A stretch of 5,438 bases of DNA from Lamprocystis purpurea. GTDB taxonomy: Bacteria > Pseudomonadota > Gammaproteobacteria > Chromatiales > Chromatiaceae. The notes beneath the pieces were generated by a model that saw only the letters and a program-made list of their open reading frames with translations, did not search any database and was not told the origin of the DNA. Positions 5,205 to 5,438 of the stretch are shown here, in pieces (the stretch's first letter is position 1; each line of letters starts with the position of its first letter). Made by a program: the position numbers and the translations under genes. Location: NCBI GenBank assembly GCA_020718945.1, contig DYRB01000007.1, positions 1 through 5,438 of the forward strand, written 5' to 3'.

Positions 5205-5438
5205 TCAGCCGCCCGCAATCGGCGGCCAGACCGCCAGTTGGTCACCTGGGGCCAGGCGCTGTGCATCCCGGGCCGCCGGGGGTATGTAGACCCCGTTGAC
5301 CAGGACCAGATGGACCAGCCGCTCCGGGAGCTGGCAGCGGTTCAGGACCGTCTGGACCGAGTCCGCGGCATCAATATCCAGGTCCACCCGATTGTCCCGG
5401 GTCCCGGGCGGCAGGTAGTCCCCGAGGGTGGCAAACAG
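5205..5438 (-). CDS. MoaD/ThiS-family sulfur-carrier protein (N-terminus beyond window)
   Basis: This is a ubiquitin-like beta-grasp protein. Family members carry a thiocarboxylate on a C-terminal Gly-Gly after adenylation by a MoeB/ThiF-type enzyme and donate sulfur, for example to molybdopterin. The last 77 residues are visible and the true start lies beyond 5438; a GTG at 5387 is internal, because family-like sequence (LFATLGDYLPPGT) precedes it. The core LVHLVLVNGVYIPP, then LAPGDQLAVWPPIAGG at the C-terminus, is typical of the family, and the terminal Gly-Gly sits directly before the stop. Next to a TupB-like permease, it most resembles the MoaD-like proteins encoded with tungsten aldehyde:ferredoxin oxidoreductases, though a general MoaD role cannot be excluded. 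The following small gene starts within or just after its stop, so they are probably co-transcribed. Confidence 0.87.
   Translation of the reverse strand: MFATLGDYLPPGTRDNRVDLDIDAADSVQTVLNRCQLPERLVHLVLVNGVYIPPAARDAQRLAPGDQLAVWPPIAGG

Noticed and set aside
4829..5299. Plus-strand frame of 156 codons over the permease, small protein and MoaD-like genes
   Set aside because: It opposes three minus-strand genes, two of which match known families, and its Arg/Gly/Gln/Pro-rich sequence shows no domain.
1..5438. CRISPR array, tRNA, rRNA or phage/plasmid genes
   Set aside because: No regularly spaced repeats, cloverleaf with TTC-type arm, rRNA-like stretch or phage/plasmid replication gene was seen.

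Overview
The window is a very GC-rich piece of bacterial chromosome. Its gene order, ftsY-ftsE-ftsX-rpoH on the plus strand, is the classic gammaproteobacterial arrangement. The high GC content, compact genes and nearby tungsten/molybdopterin-type genes would suit a Chromatiales-like gammaproteobacterium (for example a purple sulfur bacterium or relative). That placement is inference; no marker here fixes the genus.

Layout: positions 1-280 are non-coding, full of short GC-rich hairpins, and end in a probable extended -10 promoter for ftsY. ftsY (SRP receptor), ftsE (ATPase) and ftsX (membrane subunit) follow with 0 and 3 bp between them and look like one transcript. A 378-bp gap follows, holding a 169-bp palindromic element (22-bp perfect inverted repeats, CTAG at both outer ends) and then two probable rpoH promoters: a sigma-E-like one and a sigma-70-like extended -10 one. 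rpoH (heat-shock sigma-32) ends in a strong intrinsic terminator. On the minus strand, converging on that terminator, lie three closely packed genes, read from the right edge: a MoaD/ThiS-type sulfur-carrier protein (cut by the window end), a small protein of unknown function ending in Gly-Gly-Gly, and a TupB-type tungstate (or molybdate) ABC permease.

The plus-strand genes concern membrane-protein targeting (FtsY), control of septal cell-wall hydrolysis (FtsEX) and the heat-shock response (RpoH). FtsY and RpoH are functionally linked in E. coli, where SRP/FtsY brings sigma-32 to the membrane. The minus-strand genes look like the tail of an operon for uptake and cofactor assembly of tungsten or molybdenum. 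The most noteworthy items are the sigma-E-type promoter at rpoH, the palindromic element just upstream of it, and the unknown small protein between the sulfur carrier and the permease.
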